Shown here piece after piece: positions 20,376 through 29,841 of a DNA stretch of 64,000 bases. Made by a program: the position numbers and the translations under genes. The DNA comes from Symbiodinium natans. Lineage: Eukaryota > Sar > Dinophyceae > Suessiales > Symbiodiniaceae. The stretch is taken from assembly GCA_905221605.1 (NCBI GenBank), contig CAJNDS010002394.1, positions 64,001 to 128,000 on the forward strand, read 5' to 3'. The notes under the pieces were generated by a model. That model made no database searches and was not told where the DNA came from. It saw nothing but the letters and a program-made list of their open reading frames with translations. The number at the start of each line of letters is the position of its first letter. Position 1 is the first letter of the stretch.

Positions 20376-20896
20376 GTGTAGGGTTCGTGGGACTTAGGGT
20401 CGTCTGAGAAATTGTGCATGTAGGTTTAGGGTTTAGGGTTCACGGCTTAGGGGTTTAGGGTTTCGGGTGTAGGGGTTAGGGTTTAGGGTTTAGGGTTTAG
20501 GTGTTTCGGAACGTTCGAACTGCAGCTATGGCCCAATTGAGGATTTAGGGACACCACCCCACCACCTTCATCCCCGACGTCTCAGGCGGCAATCTTCCTT
20601 TGTAGAATTGAGGCTGAGGCCTCCACTCACTTGATTTCCCATTGGTTCATATTGCCGCTTCAGCCCTAAACCCTATACCCCAAACCCTGAACCCTCAACC
20701 CTAAACCCTAAATCCTAGACCCCACTGGGCCGATGAGCGCTGACTCCTGTACCGGGCCTATGGTGGGTGATGGTTCTAAGCCCTGAACCCTGAACTCTCA
20801 ACTCTCAACCCTAAACTGCAAGCAAAAGGCCACTAATTACACGTTAAAACAAACTAAACTGTTAGGGTTTCGGCGGTTTGGGGTTTGTGTTGAAAG

Positions 20897-21188
20897 CTTA
20901 TGCGAACGGTCTTGCAGACGATCCTGAAGCATCAAGTTGGGCGTCTAGGGCGAAAGCCCAGGTCCAGTTGCCCTAAACCCCAAACCCTATGAACCCTATG
21001 AACCCTGTGAACCCTATGAACCTTATGAACCCTATGAGCCCTATGAACCCTATGAACCCTATTATGAACCCTATGAACCCTATGAACCCTAAAATCCTTG
21101 ACCTTGAGGTCCAGTTGCGCAGCGAGGGGACTACCACCATGAACCGGGACTCGCGGAAGCCAGCTCCTTCCCTGTGCGGGACCTGGGG
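20897..21188 (+). CDS. two-exon model around an insertion-like intron
   Basis: Exon 20897-20961 reads LADDPEASSWASRAKAQ at its end. Exon 21109-21188 begins VQLRSEGTTTMNRDSRKPA and ends GG|GTTTAAGG. The 147-nt GT-AG intron is C-strand TATGAACCC/CCCTAAA repeat. AGGTCCAGTTGC occurs at both edges (20960-20971, 21107-21118), so splicing within the repeat restores one copy in frame. Function unknown. Confidence 0.65.
20985..21095 (+). repeat. 9-bp telomere-variant array (CCCTATGAA)n
   Basis: About eleven units of AACCCTATG with small changes, inside the intron at 20962-21108. Gives a spurious MNPMNPMNP frame. Confidence 0.9.
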
Positions 21189-21323
21189 GTTTAAGGGTTC
21201 AGGGTTAAGGGTTCAGGTTCAGGGTTTAGGGGGTTTGAGGCTTCGGGTTGAGAATCCTAAACCCTGAGCCCTAAACTTCTGACCCCATATGGCCCTTCTG
21301 AAGGGCCGGTTTGCGCTTGTCAG

Positions 21324-21386
21324 GACCGAGAGTACCACACGGACCCGACCTTTCCTGAGAGCGGAGTCATGTTGGTTGACCCCGAC
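21324..21386 (+). CDS. predicted exon
   Basis: GCTTGTCAG|G acceptor, DREYHTDPTFPESGVMLVDP, with GTTGAC as possible donor at 21375. An alternative frame reads LVRTESTTRTRPFL. Confidence 0.4.
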
Positions 21387-21437
21387 CCTAAACCCCAAAC
21401 CCCAAACCCTAAACCCTAAACCCTAAACCCTGCGCAG

Positions 21438-21523
21438 GAACCCTCAAGGCCCCTTTCGAGCCCCCAATCAGCCTCCTTGCCGAGGGCCAGGTTTGTGTGG
21501 CAGGGCTCTTTCTAGGGCGCTGA
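21438..21523 (+). CDS. predicted terminal exon
   Basis: CTGCGCAG|G acceptor, TLKAPFEPPISLLAEGQVCV.. AGLFLGR then TGA. Confidence 0.5.
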
Positions 21524-21617
21524 AGGTTGGGGTGTGGGGTTTAGGGTTTAGGGTTTAGGGCTTAGGGCTTAGGGTTTAGGGTTTAGGGTTTAGGGTTTAG
21601 GGCCCTGCACGAAGCAG

Positions 21618-21710
21618 GCCTCAGCAGCTAGTTGCACGAGCACGATGTGCTCGACCGCCCCTCAGCACAAGACAAACCACACCATTCTTTGCCACTCGCT
21701 TAAGTCCTAA
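21618..21710 (+). CDS. predicted terminal exon
   Basis: CGAAGCAG|G acceptor, ASAASCTSTMCSTAPQHKTN.. HTILCHSLKS then TAA. Lies in a G-to-C interval. Confidence 0.4.
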   Translation, partial: ASAASCTSTMCSTAPQHKTNHTILCHSLKS

Positions 21711-21846
21711 AAAACCTAAATACCTGAACCCTGAACCCTCAACCCCTAAACCCCTAAACCCCTAAGCCCCCTAAGCCCCCAAACCCCTAAGCCCCTAAGC
21801 CGCTTAACCCCTAAATCTCTAAACCCCGAAAAACCCTAACCCTGAG

Positions 21847-21923
21847 GTTGTTGCAGCATGATCTCTTCATGACGGGCCGAGACGATGGCGGGCGGCCCAG
21901 CTTCGGTCGTCATCTCATATTGG
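21847..21923 (+). CDS. predicted internal exon
   Basis: CCTGAG|G acceptor, LLQHDLFMTGRDDGGRPSFG.. ending G|GTGTGTTTAGGG. Confidence 0.5.
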
Positions 21924-22572
21924 GTGTGTTTAGGGTTTCGGGCTTAGGGTTTAGGGTTAAAGGGTCTAAGGGTCTAAGGGTTTAAATTTAAGAGGTCAAG
22001 GGGTTAAGGGATAAAGGGTTTAAGGGTTTAGGGTTCAGGGTTTCGAGGGGAGGGGGGGGGGGGTTCAGTGTGTAGCGGGGTTTAGAGGCCACCCTAAAGC
22101 CTAAACTCTAAACACCCTAAACCCTAAACCCATTTTGATTTGCAGTAGGACCTCGTCGGCTTGGCTGGGGGATGTTGGGGTTCAGGGAGTGCAGGGCTAC
22201 CGAGGGACTGGGGCTTACAGGAACTTAAGGCTTAAGGGGGCTTAGGGTGTCGGGGTTTAGGGTTTAGGGTTTAGGGTTTAGGGTTTAGGGTTTAGCGTTT
22301 AGGGTTTAGGGTTTAGGTTTCTTTAGGGTTTAGGGGTTAAGGGTTTAGGGTTTAGGGTTCAGGGTTCAAGGTTTAAGGTTTGCAGGAGGAGTCTTTTGTT
22401 TTTTTGTTGTTCTAAGGTCGGGGCCCTCCGACTGCTGCATCTTTCACTCTTATAGTTGCACTTTAAGCTATTCGGGTTTAGGGTGTTTATGAGCCCTAAA
22501 CTCTAAACGCTAAGTGGTTGAGGGTTTTGGGGTTTGGGTTTGAGTTTTCGGTTTGGGTGAAGCCCTAAAACT

Positions 22573-22683
22573 ATGGAATGCCACTTTGTTCTGTATGCTT
22601 GCCGTTGTTTTGTTAGTACCGTTGTTATTGTTTTGCTCTTCGAACAATCCAGCGCCAACACCTTTGTCGGTCACCTCCTCCCC
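22573..22683 (+). CDS. predicted first exon, membrane-like
   Basis: ATG with MECHFVLYACRCFVSTVVIV.. LLFEQSSANTFVGHLLP. The first 24 residues form a hydrophobic segment (signal anchor?). Runs into a C block, so the 3' limit is uncertain. Confidence 0.4.
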
Positions 22684-22810
22684 CTAAACCCCCCCCAACC
22701 CCTAACCGTAACCCCTAACCCCTACACCCTGAACCCTGAACCCTGAACCCTGAACCCTAAACCCTAAACCCTAAACCGTAAACCAAAACCCTAAACCCCT
22801 AAACCTCAAG

Positions 22811-22898
22811 AGCAGGACAGCCCTACTACCTCCGGCCGAAAGCGGATAGAATCCGGTCCCAGACGGTCTCTCAGCCGCACTAAGGCCCAAGCTGAGAG
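22811..22898 (+). CDS. predicted internal exon, basic
   Basis: CTCAAG| acceptor, EQDSPTTSGRKRIESGPRRS.. LSRTKAQAER, ending AG|GTTCAGG. A Ser/Arg-rich linker. Confidence 0.5.
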
Positions 22899-23045
22899 GT
22901 TCAGGATTTCGGGTTCAAGGTTTAAGGGGGTTTAGGGTTTGGGGTTTGGGGTTTAGGGTTTAGGGTTCAGGGTTTACTGTTTAGAGGTTTGGGGTTTTCA
23001 GGGTTCAAGGTCTAGGCGTTAGAGGGTTTCGGATGTATGGCCCAG

Positions 23046-23108
23046 GTTGAGTGTGTGACCTGGTGGCGAGGTTCGCGAGTCATGTTTCAAGCTTCAGGAA
23101 GTTCTTGA
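23046..23108 (+). CDS. predicted terminal exon
   Basis: GGCCCAG|G acceptor, VECVTWWRGSRVMFQASGSS then TGA. Confidence 0.4.
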   Translation, partial: VECVTWWRGSRVMFQASGSS

Positions 23109-23179
23109 GGCATGGTAAACCCTAAACCCTAAACCCTAAACCCTAAACCCTAAACCCTAAAGGGGGTTTAGGGTCCCAG

Positions 23180-23285
23180 GTAGATTCGTGCGAGGAAGCT
23201 TCGAATCTCTATAGGACGGATGCAGGGATGAGACCTGGGCTCGCGAAAATTTCGGGTCTTCGTGGGATGCTGCTACGCTTGGGGG
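23180..23285 (+). CDS. predicted internal exon, GC donor
   Basis: GTCCCAG|G acceptor, VDSCEEASNLYRTDAGMRPG.. LAKISGLRGMLLRLG, ending G|GCTTTAGGG. 35 codons. Here the telomere-like block starts with GC rather than GT. Confidence 0.55.
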
Positions 23286-23925
23286 GCTTTAGGGTTTAGG
23301 GTTTGTATAGGGTTTAGGGTTTGGGGTTTAGGGTTTAGGTTTAGGGTGGATCCTCATGTTTCATCCCACATGAGTGAGAGCCGAAACCCTAAACCCTGAG
23401 TCCTAAACCCTAGACCCTAAACCCTAAACCCTAAAACCCCAAATACCCTAAAGGCCCAAAAACCCGGAACCCTAAACCCTACACCCTAAATCCTAACGGC
23501 CCTACAAACCCCCCAAATGCGGCATGCGGCTTGCTACTAAGGCTTTGGCTGCAGAAGGTCCGGACTGCCGGGTTTAGGGTTTAGGGTTCAGGGCTTAGGG
23601 GGTTTAGGGTTTAGGGGGCTTAGGGTTTGGGGCGTTTAGGGGGTTTAGGGGGTTTAGGGGGTTCAGGGGGTTTAGGGGGTTTACGGGGTTTAGCGGGTTT
23701 AGGGTTTGGGGTTTGGGGTTTGGGGTTTATGGCTTGGGGGGTTTAGGGGTTAGGGGGTTAGGGTGTAGGGTTTAGAGTTGAGGGTTTCGGTAAAGTTGAG
23801 GGTCTAAGGTTGGGACTTTGTAGGGAGCAGGGTTGGGGGCTTAGGGCTTCATCGATTTAGTGCTGCGCAAAGCCTTAGGGGCTTCGGGTTTAGGGTTTAG
23901 GGTTCAGAACAACGAAACCTCGAAG

Positions 23926-24008
23926 GCACTACGGTGGCGTTCATCTTCTCGCAGGCTGCGTTGGCCGTTGTCAGGCTCCCAGCAGGTGGAGAGTTTTCTG
24001 GATATTTG
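23926..24008 (+). CDS. predicted internal exon
   Basis: CTCGAAG|G acceptor, TTVAFIFSQAALAVVRLPAG.. GEFSGYL ending at GTGTAGGG. Mixed hydrophobic. Confidence 0.5.
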
Positions 24009-24087
24009 GTGTAGGGTTTAGGGTTTAGGGTTTGGGTTTCGGGTTTAGGGCGTAGGGTTTAGGGCTTAGGGTTTAGGGTCTAGGAAG

Positions 24088-24170
24088 GGGATATACTTAG
24101 AGAAGTGACCAACAGCAGTGTCCGGGATGTTCTGTTTGCTGGGCTTGTGGTTGCTTGCTTGTTGATTTAG
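24088..24170 (+). CDS. predicted terminal exon, membrane-like
   Basis: TCTAGGAAG|G acceptor, DILREVTNSSVRDVLFAGLV.. VACLLI then TAG. A C-terminal hydrophobic tail. Confidence 0.45.
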
Positions 24171-24362
24171 TGCTTCGGCTGTATAAGCCCGACATTTCAG
24201 CCCCACAAGCCGAAAAACCTTGGAAGCCCTAAATCCCTAAACGACGCTAAAGCCTAAACGCTAAACCCTAAAACCTGCAAGGCTCGGGTCTCGGGCACTT
24301 ATCGAACGAAGATACGACACACGTGAAGGACTTATATATGTTCTCAACATCCTAAGCCCTAA

Positions 24363-24482
24363 ACCCTGAGCCCTAAACCCTAAACCCTAAACCCTAAACC
24401 CTAAACCCTAAACCCCCCTAAACCCTAAACCCTAAACCCTAAACCCTAAACCCTAAACCCTAAACCCTAAACCCTAAACCCT
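24363..24482 (+). repeat. uniform (CCCTAAA)n block
   Basis: About 16 near-perfect C-strand units immediately upstream of the exon at 24491. Confidence 0.95.
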
Positions 24483-24490
24483 CCAACCAG

Positions 24491-24558
24491 TGAGGTTTCG
24501 GAACACCATCGGAAGAAGGAGGCCCAGCTCGGTGCTCGTGCGCCGGTGCATTCCGAGG
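24491..24558 (+). CDS. predicted internal exon
   Basis: CAACCAG| acceptor, EVSEHHRKKEAQLGARAPVH.. ending G|GTTTGGGG. HHRKK resembles DHRKK of the exon at 36782; both carry ACCATCGGAAGAAG. Confidence 0.5.
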
Positions 24559-24702
24559 GTTTGGGGTTTAGGGTTTGGGGTTTAGGGTTTAGGGTTTAGG
24601 GCTTAGGGTTTAGGGTTTAGGGTTTAGGGCTTAGGGCTTAGGGCTTAGGGGGCTAGATAGGGGATTTCAGGGGTTTTAGCTTTTGGAATGCCTCTTTCCC
24701 AG

Positions 24703-24780
24703 GTGCCTGAGTTCTGGGAAATGAAAATGATTCCACAGTCTCTAGGCTCGGCGGTTCTTAGTAGGTACTTGGGGAAGTAG
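24703..24780 (+). CDS. predicted terminal exon
   Basis: CTCTTTCCCAG|G, a good pyrimidine-rich acceptor, then VPEFWEMKMIPQSLGSAVLS.. RYLGK and TAG. Confidence 0.5.
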   Translation: MPEFWEMKMIPQSLGSAVLSRYLGK

Positions 24781-25093
24781 GTTGGGATCCCTTTCTATCC
24801 CGGTTTCCTTTAAGAGTTGTCTAGGGGGGGCTTCGGTTCCAGCTAAGAACAAGCAAGCAAAGCATACACTCGCGAACACCCTTGCGTGCTTGCCCCACCA
24901 CCCGAGCCTCAAGCCCCCTTTTTTTAAGCCGCATAAGCTCTGAACCCTACGCTGAAAACCGATGTTCGCCCATAAACGTCTCAGGTGGCAACAGGCCTAT
25001 GCGAGTTTGGGGTTGAGGCGTTAGGGTTAGGGTTTAGGGTAGCATAAAGGTTTAGGGTTGACAACAGGGTACTTAGGGTTGCCACCTGCAAAG

Positions 25094-25195
25094 GAAGTTT
25101 TGTGGAGATTGCGGATGACCCCCGGCTGGAAGGGAATGAAAGGATTCTACCTTAGGTTCCCCGCCCTTTGCTGCAAGCTCCTTAGCCTCCTCTAG
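25094..25195 (+). CDS. predicted terminal exon
   Basis: CTGCAAAG|G acceptor, EVLWRLRMTPGWKGMKGFYL.. RFPALCCKLLSLL then TAG. Confidence 0.45.
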   Translation, partial: EVLWRLRMTPGWKGMKGFYLRFPALCCKLLSLL

Positions 25196-25208
25196 TACGA
25201 GAACCCCT

Positions 25209-25490
25209 AAACCCTGAACCCTAAACCCTAAACCCAAAGCCCTAAGCCCTAAGCCCTCAGCCCTAAGCCCTAAGCCCTAAACCCTAAACCCAAAGCCCTA
25301 AGCCCTAAGCCCTCAGCCCTCAGCCCTAAGCCCTAAGCCCTAAACCCTAAACCCTAAACCCTAAGCCCTAAGCCCTAAGCCCTAAGCCCTAAGCCCTAAG
25401 CCCTAAGTCCTAAGCCCTAAACCCTAAGCCCTAAGCCCTAAGCCCTAAGCCCTAAGCCCTAAGCCCTAAGCCCTAAACCCTAAACCCTAC
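25209..25490 (+). repeat. (CCCTAAG)n variant array
   Basis: Dominated by CCCTAAG with interspersed CCCTAAA and CCCTCAG. A homogenised variant distinct from flanking blocks. Confidence 0.9.
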
Positions 25491-25506
25491 CCAAAAAAGC
25501 CTTAAG

Positions 25507-25596
25507 GCCCTTCCCGCGGTAGGCCGAAGACCGCTCCCACGTCGTGCGCTACTTCGCGCGATCGCAGAGGCTGTCCAGACAGGCGGGTGGCGGAGG
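25507..25596 (+). CDS. predicted internal exon, basic
   Basis: CCTTAAG|G acceptor, 30 codons: ALPAVGRRPLPRRALLRAIA.. EAVQTGGWRR, cut at AGG|GTTTAGGG. Phase 0 to 0. Confidence 0.55.
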
Positions 25597-25732
25597 GTTT
25601 AGGGCTTCAGTGCGGCTTCCGGGTTCAGGGTTTAGGGTTTAGGGTTGGGGTTTAGGGTTTAAGGTTTAAGTTTTTGGGTTTTAGAGTTTTAGGATTTTAG
25701 GGTTTTAGGGCTTAGCGCTTCGGGTCTAGAAG

Positions 25733-25771
25733 GATGGTGTCTACTTTAGGTTCTGGACTGGGGTTTCAGAT
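25733..25771 (+). CDS. predicted small exon
   Basis: TCTAGAAG|G acceptor and GTAAGG donor frame DGVYFRFWTGVSD, 13 codons, phase 0 to 0. Confidence 0.5.
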
Positions 25772-26466
25772 GTAAGGGCCCGAAACCCACACCTTAGAAC
25801 CCCAACACCCCTATGCTCCAGAGGCCAACGCCCCCAGGATGCCGAACCCCAAACCCCCTGAACCCTAAGGTTCAGGGTTTAGGAGTTTAGGGTTTAGGGT
25901 CTGGGGTTGAGGGTTTAGGTATTGGGATCTAGGATTTTGAGTTTAGGGTTTAGGATTTTCGATTTAGAGTTGAGGGTTTAGGGTTTAGGATTCAGAGTCT
26001 AGGGTTTGGGATTTAGAGTCTAGAGTTTAGGATTTAGGGTTTAACCCGAAATCCTCTCATTTACCAATGCCTCCTGCCATTTGCATTAGAGACCCTGGCG
26101 GCGTCCCGCTGTCCCTTGAATCAGCCAGACTCCGCCGGTCGAAGTTTTAGGAATTGAAAGCCTTCTGTACGGGTCCCGCCTGAAGACACGAAACGAAAAA
26201 ACATATGCCACTGTATTTAGACGGCTTCCAAGAATGCTGAAGATAAGAGCAGAAGCAACCCTAAACCCTGAACCCTAAACCCTAAACCCTGAACCCTGAA
26301 CCCTACAGCCTGTAGAGCCCAACCATGGTTTGTGAGCCCAGTTTAGGGTTTAGGGTTTAGGGTTTAGGGTTTAGGGTTTAGGGTTTAGGGTTTAGGGTGT
26401 AGGGTTTAGGGTTTAGGGTTTAGGAGAGCACCTGATTTCATGTTATCCTAAAACCCAAACCTGGAT

Positions 26467-26572
26467 CTTGGATGTTCCCCCCCTACACTAACAGTCCTTT
26501 ATGGGGAGTATAGTAACCCCCTACTATAACCCCTTTTAAGGACTGGAAGTATAAGGGGAACATCCCAATCTT
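26467..26572. mobile_element. MITE-like element, family A
   Basis: Starts TCTTGGATGTTCCCCCCCTA, has inner arms CAGTCCTTTA / TTTTAAGGACTGG, ends ATAAGGGGAACATCCCAATC. Good terminal inverted repeats. Copies at 43942 and 50495, fragments at 17096 and 54190. Confidence 0.75.
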
Positions 26573-26656
26573 AAACCCCCTAAACCCTACACCCTAAATG
26601 CTAAACCTTAAACCCTAAACCCTAAACCCTAAACCCTAAACCACCCTAAATCCCAG

Positions 26657-26719
26657 GTGTGCGCCAAGCACCAGGACATCTTCGAGGTCAAGACCTTTCC
26701 AAAGCGCCTCGGTCTGTGA
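26657..26719 (+). CDS. predicted terminal exon
   Basis: ATCCCAG|G acceptor, VCAKHQDIFEVKTFPKRLGL then TGA. A second possible start (MLQVMRVVWYCVGEPP) lies at 26739. Confidence 0.45.
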   Translation: MCAKHQDIFEVKTFPKRLGL

Positions 26720-26845
26720 GAACCCGAACACTCTTCCGATGTTGCAGGTTATGCGGGTTGTATGGTATTGCGTGGGAGAACCTCCTAAACCCTAAGCCCT
26801 AAACCGTAAACCCTAAACCCTATATAAACCAGCCGTAAACCCTAA

Positions 26846-26941
26846 ACCCTGAACCCTAAAACCCTAAAACCCTAAAACCCTAAAACCCTAAAACCCTCAA
26901 ACCCTAAAACCCTAAAACCCTAAAACCCTAAAACCCTAAAC
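26846..26941 (+). repeat. 8-bp variant array (AAAACCCT)n
   Basis: Eleven units in which the telomere-like heptamer has gained one A. A distinct homogeneous variant. Confidence 0.9.
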
Positions 26942-26958
26942 CCGAATCCCTCCCCCAG

Positions 26959-27060
26959 ATTCTGCGCCTCCGCAGAGGCGGGTGTTTTTCCTTTAGGACT
27001 TTTTGGGGGGCAAAAGCTCTTGGGCGTGGCTACTGCTTCAGCGTTCAGGCCCAGAGCCCC
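26959..27060 (+). CDS. predicted exon
   Basis: CCTCCCCCAG| acceptor, ILRLRRGGCFSFRTFWGAKA.. LGRGYCFSVQAQSPA, then a C-rich run. 3' end uncertain. Confidence 0.4.
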
Positions 27061-27092
27061 GCCCCCCCCCCTCCTCCCCCCCAAGCCGGTTG

Positions 27093-27212
27093 GGGTTTAG
27101 GGTTTAGGGTTTAGGGTTTAGGGTTTAGGGTTTAGGGTTTAGGGTTTAGGGTTTAGGGTTTAGGGTTTAGGGTGCAGGGTTTAGGGTTTAGGGTTTAGGG
27201 TTTAGGGTTTAG
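27093..27212 (+). repeat. uniform (TTTAGGG)n block
   Basis: About 17 near-perfect G-strand units. Confidence 0.95.
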
Positions 27213-27239
27213 AATGACTTGAGAGGCGTCTAGCCTTTT

Positions 27240-27273
27240 AAAACCCCCTACCATCATGATGGTAGGGGGTTTT
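27240..27273. other. perfect 34-bp palindrome
   Basis: AAAACCCCCTACCATC followed by AT and its exact complement ending in GGGGGTTTT, with no spacer. Could form a cruciform or RNA hairpin in the intron interior. Confidence 0.9.
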
Positions 27274-27672
27274 AGGAGTCAGAACTCTACTGCAAGCCCC
27301 CTTAACACCAAAGCTCAACCGACGAAGCCCTAAACCCGAACCAGTTGCATTTGTGGTTTGTTTCGGGTTTAGGGTTTAGGCCTTATGATCCAGGTGGGCC
27401 CTTACGATAAGCCAAATGTTCCCCTATTGGGGTTGAGAGAGTCTTATCCAGGACAGTTTTTGTGAGGGGACAGGGCCAATCTAGCATACTTCAATCCCTA
27501 GACCCCTAAGCCCCAAACCCCTAAACCCTCCAAACCCCTACTTTAAACCCCAATATCCTATTATTCCTAAAACCGAAGCACCCCTCCCCAAACCCGAAAT
27601 CCTGAACCCTTAACCCTAAACCCTGAACCCTGAACCCTGATCCTTAACTCAGGGTGGCCCCCTCTTGTCCAG

Positions 27673-27750
27673 AAGCTCTACCCGGTACCCTCGCCAGGAG
27701 CTACCTGTTCACGCACGCCGGGCACAAGCCGAATATCGAGGCTGCTTCAG
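27673..27750 (+). CDS. predicted exon, frame unclear
   Basis: TTGTCCAG| acceptor and CAG|GTTTGC donor. All three + frames are open (e.g. LARSYLFTHAGHKPNIEAAS). Exon placement is plausible, frame unresolved. Confidence 0.35.
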
Positions 27751-28165
27751 GTTTGCAGGGTTTAGGGTTTTAGGATTTAGGGTTTAGGGTTTAGGGCTAG
27801 GGTTCAGGGTTTCGGGGTGTAGGGGTGTAGGGGTGTAGGGGCTCCTTTAGGGGTTCATAGGGTTGAAAGTTTTGGGGTTTATAGGGTTTAGGGTTTCGCG
27901 TTTAGGGGTGGGGTGTGAGGCGGCGTAGGGTGTGGGGTCTAGGGTTTCGAATTTCAGGGTTTAGGGGTTCTTAGGGTTCAGGGCCAGGGTTTAGAGTGGT
28001 TGAAGGACACGACCCCTAGACCCTAAACCCTAAGCCCTAAACCCTAAGCCCTAAACCCTAAAACCTAAACCCCAAACCCAAACCCTAAATCCCTAAACCC
28101 CAAACCCCAAACCCTAAACCCTAAGCCCCAAACCCTAAGCCCCAAACCCTAAGCCATGAACCCTG

Positions 28166-28460
28166 ATGCCTGCAAACTCCTCCGGCAGCTGGGAGGAGCG
28201 CCCGGCGCAAGCTGCAGCCGCCAAGCAGCAGCACTTGCTGAACGCCGTGAAGGAATTACGGCGCGAGCTTCGCAGCATCCGCAGCGAGACCGCGGCCGAG
28301 TTGCAGGCCATGAGCCAGCACATCGTGAAAAATATTAAGGGGGTGCCTTCGCAGGAAGAGGAAGCCAGCACATCGCGCGCAAGCTGGCGAGGACGTGATG
28401 ACCGCGTCGCTGGAAGGCGCGCGGACGCGAGTCGACGCACTGGAAGCGCCCTACTGACAC
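28166..28460 (+). CDS. coding-like, coiled-coil segment (possible frameshift)
   Basis: First part (frame of 28166) reads KQQHLLNAVKELRRELRSIR.. SETAAELQAMSQHIVKN, strongly coiled-coil. After about 28385 another frame continues the style, EDVMTASLEGARTRVDALEA.. then TGA. Either an intron or a frameshift separates them. A 118-codon minus frame (28135-28491) is a competing reading. Confidence 0.45.
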
Positions 28461-28649
28461 AAAGCTCTTGCTCCTGGACAGCATGCTTCACCAGGATGCC
28501 CTAAACCCTAAACCCTAAGCCCTAAACCCTAAACCCTAAACCCTAAGCCCTAAGCCCTAAACCCTACCTAAACCCTAAACCGCTAACCCTAAACCCTTAA
28601 ACCCTAAACCCTAAAGTCAAAATCCTAAACCCTAAGCCCTAAAGACCAG

Positions 28650-28718
28650 GATGCTGGGAACGACTGACTAATGAGGATTATATCGAGGGCGGTTCAGCAG
28701 AAATCGGCCAGCCATTGG
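28650..28718 (+). CDS. predicted internal exon
   Basis: AAGACCAG|G acceptor, CWERLTNEDYIEGGSAEIGQ.. ending G|GTTTAGGG. Confidence 0.55.
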
Positions 28719-28863
28719 GTTTAGGGTTTAGGGGTTCCAGGGGTTTGGGGTTTAGGGTTTAGGGTCTAGGGTAGCTGAGTAGGTAACCTTTAACTTTTGG
28801 AGTGTAGAAGATCCTACAAGAATTGAAAGGTTAACCTTGGTTGAAGGGTTTCTCGGGTCCTAG

Positions 28864-28955
28864 CCAAGTGCACGTCACAACCGCCTCAATCACCTCAGCC
28901 TTGTCGGAGTCTTAGCGCATGGCAGCGATAAACACAAACACACACTGATTCCCCA
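28864..28955 (+). CDS. predicted exon (weak)
   Basis: GTCCTAG| acceptor, PSARHNRLNHLSLVGVLAHG.. then enters a C block; donor not evident. Confidence 0.3.
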
Positions 28956-29108
28956 AACCCTAAACCCTAAACCCTAAACCCCAAACCCCAAACCCCAAAC
29001 CCTACACCCCAAACCCTAAACCCTGTATACACCCTACACCCTACACCCTAAGCCCTACACCCTGAACCCTGAACCCTGAACCCTAAACCCTAAACCCCGA
29101 ACCCGGAG

Positions 29109-29191
29109 CCCGCCTTGGAGATGTTGCCGAGCAGGATGCCAACCTCTACTTCGTCATCAGCGGCGAGCCGTCGGCTCAGCTTGAACTTTAG
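29109..29191 (+). CDS. predicted exon resembling a cyclic-nucleotide-binding domain
   Basis: CCCGGAG| acceptor, RLGDVAEQDANLYFVISGEP.. then SAQLEL and TAG (or donor GTCGGC at 29170). D-A-x-LYFVISGE fits the cNMP-binding domain core. Together with 20322 and 34155 this suggests a cNMP-regulated protein such as a kinase, but catalytic parts were not found. Confidence 0.5.
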
Positions 29192-29252
29192 GCCTAAACC
29201 CTAAACCCTAAACCCTAAACCCTAACCCCTGAACCCTGAACCCTGAACCCTG

Positions 29253-29327
29253 CTTGGTGTCGACACAGATGAGGAGAAAAACAAACCTATCATTCGGACA
29301 TCTAAGACCCCCTTATTCCCTTTTTGA
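29253..29327 (+). CDS. predicted terminal exon
   Basis: Reads LGVDTDEEKNKPIIRTSKTP.. LFPF then TGA. A competing frame starts MRRKTNLSFGHLRPP after CACAG|. Confidence 0.4.
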   Translation, partial: LGVDTDEEKNKPIIRTSKTPLFPF

Positions 29328-29474
29328 GGGTTTATAGGGTTTAAGGCTTAAGGTTTAGGGTTTAGAGCTAGGACCCAGTAGGCCCTTGTTTCCCTCTTTG
29401 TTTAGGGTTAAGGTAGTTTAGCTTCCCCCATAACAACCCCTTTAAGCCAAAAAGGACACCCTTTTTGTTTCCAG

Positions 29475-29669
29475 CTTGCTTTTGGGCTTAGCAGAAAGAG
29501 GAAGGTTAGCGTTTTCCCTCTGATGCGTTCACCCAAAGCTCTTGCACGATAGAAAGTTCCAAAAAGGTTACAAAACTCAGCAGCACAACGCCGTATGCGA
29601 TTCTTCACTTCAGTTACTCAACAACCTGAAGACTCAGTCCCTAAACACTATATAAATCCTCAACCCTGA
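29475..29669 (+). pseudogene. long frame with one internal TAG
   Basis: TGTTTCCAG| acceptor, LAFGLSRKRKVSVFPLMRSP.. then TAG at 29550, and in the same frame KVPKRLQNSAAQRRMRFFTS.. to TGA at 29667. 63 sense codons with one stop. A minus frame (29408-29608) competes. Confidence 0.35.
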
Positions 29670-29841
29670 AACCTAAACCCCACACCCTAAACCCTAAACC
29701 CTAAACCCTAAGCCCTAAACCCTAAACCCTAAACCTCGATCTCAAAACTCCTGAGCCCTGAGTGCCTAGACGCCCAAGTCCCCACCAGCCCACGCACCTC
29801 CACCGCTCGCAAGTACCCCGAAGTAAGCCAAAAGCAATAAG

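Noticed and set aside
20989-21100. MNPMNPMNP start of a gene
   Set aside because: The Met-Asn-Pro run is the CCCTATGAA repeat inside an intron; only the sequence after 21109 looks coding.
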